Below, in pieces: positions 5,043-5,552 of a stretch of DNA of 5,552 nucleotides (position 1 is the first letter of the stretch; every line of letters starts with the position of its first letter). A model generated the notes under the pieces. The model was not told the DNA's origin and did not search any database. It saw only the letters and a program-made list of their open reading frames with translations. Origin of the DNA: Actinomycetota bacterium. GTDB lineage: Bacteria; Actinomycetota; Acidimicrobiia; Acidimicrobiales; AC-25. The stretch covers positions 1 to 5,552 of the forward strand of contig VAXF01000230.1 of NCBI GenBank assembly GCA_005888395.1. Direction: 5' to 3'. The translations under genes were made by a program, and so were the position numbers.

Positions 5043-5552
5043 CTAACGGCGCCGCCGCTGTGACTTGTCGGCGAGGGCGGGCGGGGTCCAGCCGGCGTCG
5101 GCGACGTTGAGGTTGGTGCCCGGAGGCACGAGCTCGTCGATGCGGTCGAGGACAGCGGGCTCGAGGTGGATGTCGGCCGCGCCCAGCTGGCCCTCGAGAT
5201 GTTCCGTCGTGCGCGGCCCGATGATCGCCGAGCTCACCGCCGGGTGCTCCAGCACGAACGCCAGCGCGAGGTGCACCAGGCTGAGGCCGGCGTCGTCGGC
5301 CAGCATCACCAGCTCTTCGACCGCGTCCATCTTGTCGGCGTTCTCGGGCAGCGCGGGGTCGTAGCGCTGCGGGATCCGCTGGGCCCGGCCGCCCTTCGGC
5401 GTCTCCATCCCCCGGCGGTACTTGCCGCTCAGCCAGCCTCCGGCGAGCGGGCTCCACGGGATGACGCCCATGCCGTACCGCCGGCAGACCGGCAGCACCT
5501 CGGCCTCGATGCTGCGCACGAGTATCGAGTAGGGCGGCTGCTCGCAGACGAA
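5043..5552 (-). CDS. Aldo/keto reductase family oxidoreductase (C-terminal half, cut by window edge)
   Basis: The visible 169 residues run from the right edge to TAG 5043-5045 and form roughly the second half of a protein usually about 320 residues long. The family comprises cytosolic NADPH-dependent reductases of aldehydes and ketones on a TIM barrel. The order of motifs is typical: EQPPYSILVRSIEAEVLPVC, then YGMGVIPWSPLAGGWLSGKY (visible residues 26-45), then SSAIIGPRTTEHLEGQLGA (107-125), the NADPH-phosphate binding end of the barrel, and the tail NVADAGWTPPALADKSQRRRR split around ADAGW. The catalytic Asp-Tyr-Lys-His residues would lie in the missing half. There is no start codon in the window. 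It is convergent with the P450 and 26 bp from it, so it is not in that gene's operon; a shared pathway is only suggested by proximity. Confidence 0.93.
   Translation of the reverse strand, partial: FVCEQPPYSILVRSIEAEVLPVCRRYGMGVIPWSPLAGGWLSGKYRRGMETPKGGRAQRIPQRYDPALPENADKMDAVEELVMLADDAGLSLVHLALAFVLEHPAVSSAIIGPRTTEHLEGQLGAADIHLEPAVLDRIDELVPPGTNLNVADAGWTPPALADKSQRRRR

Noticed and set aside
4375..5457. A 360-codon minus-strand frame across the P450 end and the aldo/keto reductase
   Set aside because: It is low-complexity in both parts, out of frame with the reductase motifs, and antisense to the P450 haem-binding region.
1..5552. tRNA/rRNA genes, CRISPR arrays, insertion-sequence ends or other mobile elements
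   Set aside because: No cloverleaf sequences, regularly spaced repeats, transposase motifs or long terminal inverted repeats were seen. Nearly all of the window is accounted for by protein-coding genes.

Overview
The window is very GC-rich, and its genes use almost only G or C at third codon positions. They start with GTG or ATG, lack strong Shine-Dalgarno sites, and are packed tightly. Together with the protein families present, this points to a high-GC actinobacterium. The PhyH, acyl-CoA dehydrogenase and P450 types resemble those of Acidimicrobiia and mycobacteria. The phylum is a fairly safe inference; the class is a guess.

Layout, left to right. (1) Positions 3-158, + strand: the last 51 codons of an unrecognised gene that begins outside the window. 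(2) A three-gene minus-strand operon, read right to left: an acyl-CoA dehydrogenase (3729-2461), an amidohydrolase-2 family protein with an internal Tat-like/lipobox segment (2451-1042), and a phytanoyl-CoA dioxygenase-family protein (1045-166). Genes one and two are 9 bp apart; genes two and three overlap by 4 bp (GTGA). The dioxygenase gene carries a one-base frameshift near 530-556. (3) A 42-bp divergent spacer (3730-3771). (4) A complete + strand cytochrome P450 (3772-5016). (5) The C-terminal half of a minus-strand aldo/keto reductase (5043 to the window edge), convergent with the P450.

How the genes could work together: an FAD acyl-CoA dehydrogenase, a 2-oxoglutarate/Fe(II) oxygenase, a P450, a metal-dependent hydrolase/decarboxylase-like protein and an NADPH reductase make a plausible accessory catabolic or modification set for a lipid-like, terpenoid or aromatic substrate. 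The substrate cannot be read from the sequence. I see no CoA ligase, thiolase, transporter or regulator in the window.

I found no tRNA, rRNA, insertion sequence, CRISPR array or phage element. The non-coding DNA is limited to short junctions. Two of these carry dyad symmetry around the + strand gene's stop codon, and the divergent spacer holds a small direct repeat. The strongest oddities are the frameshifted dioxygenase and the Tat-like amidohydrolase inside an otherwise cytoplasmic operon. I see no clear evidence of a wholly new type of system.
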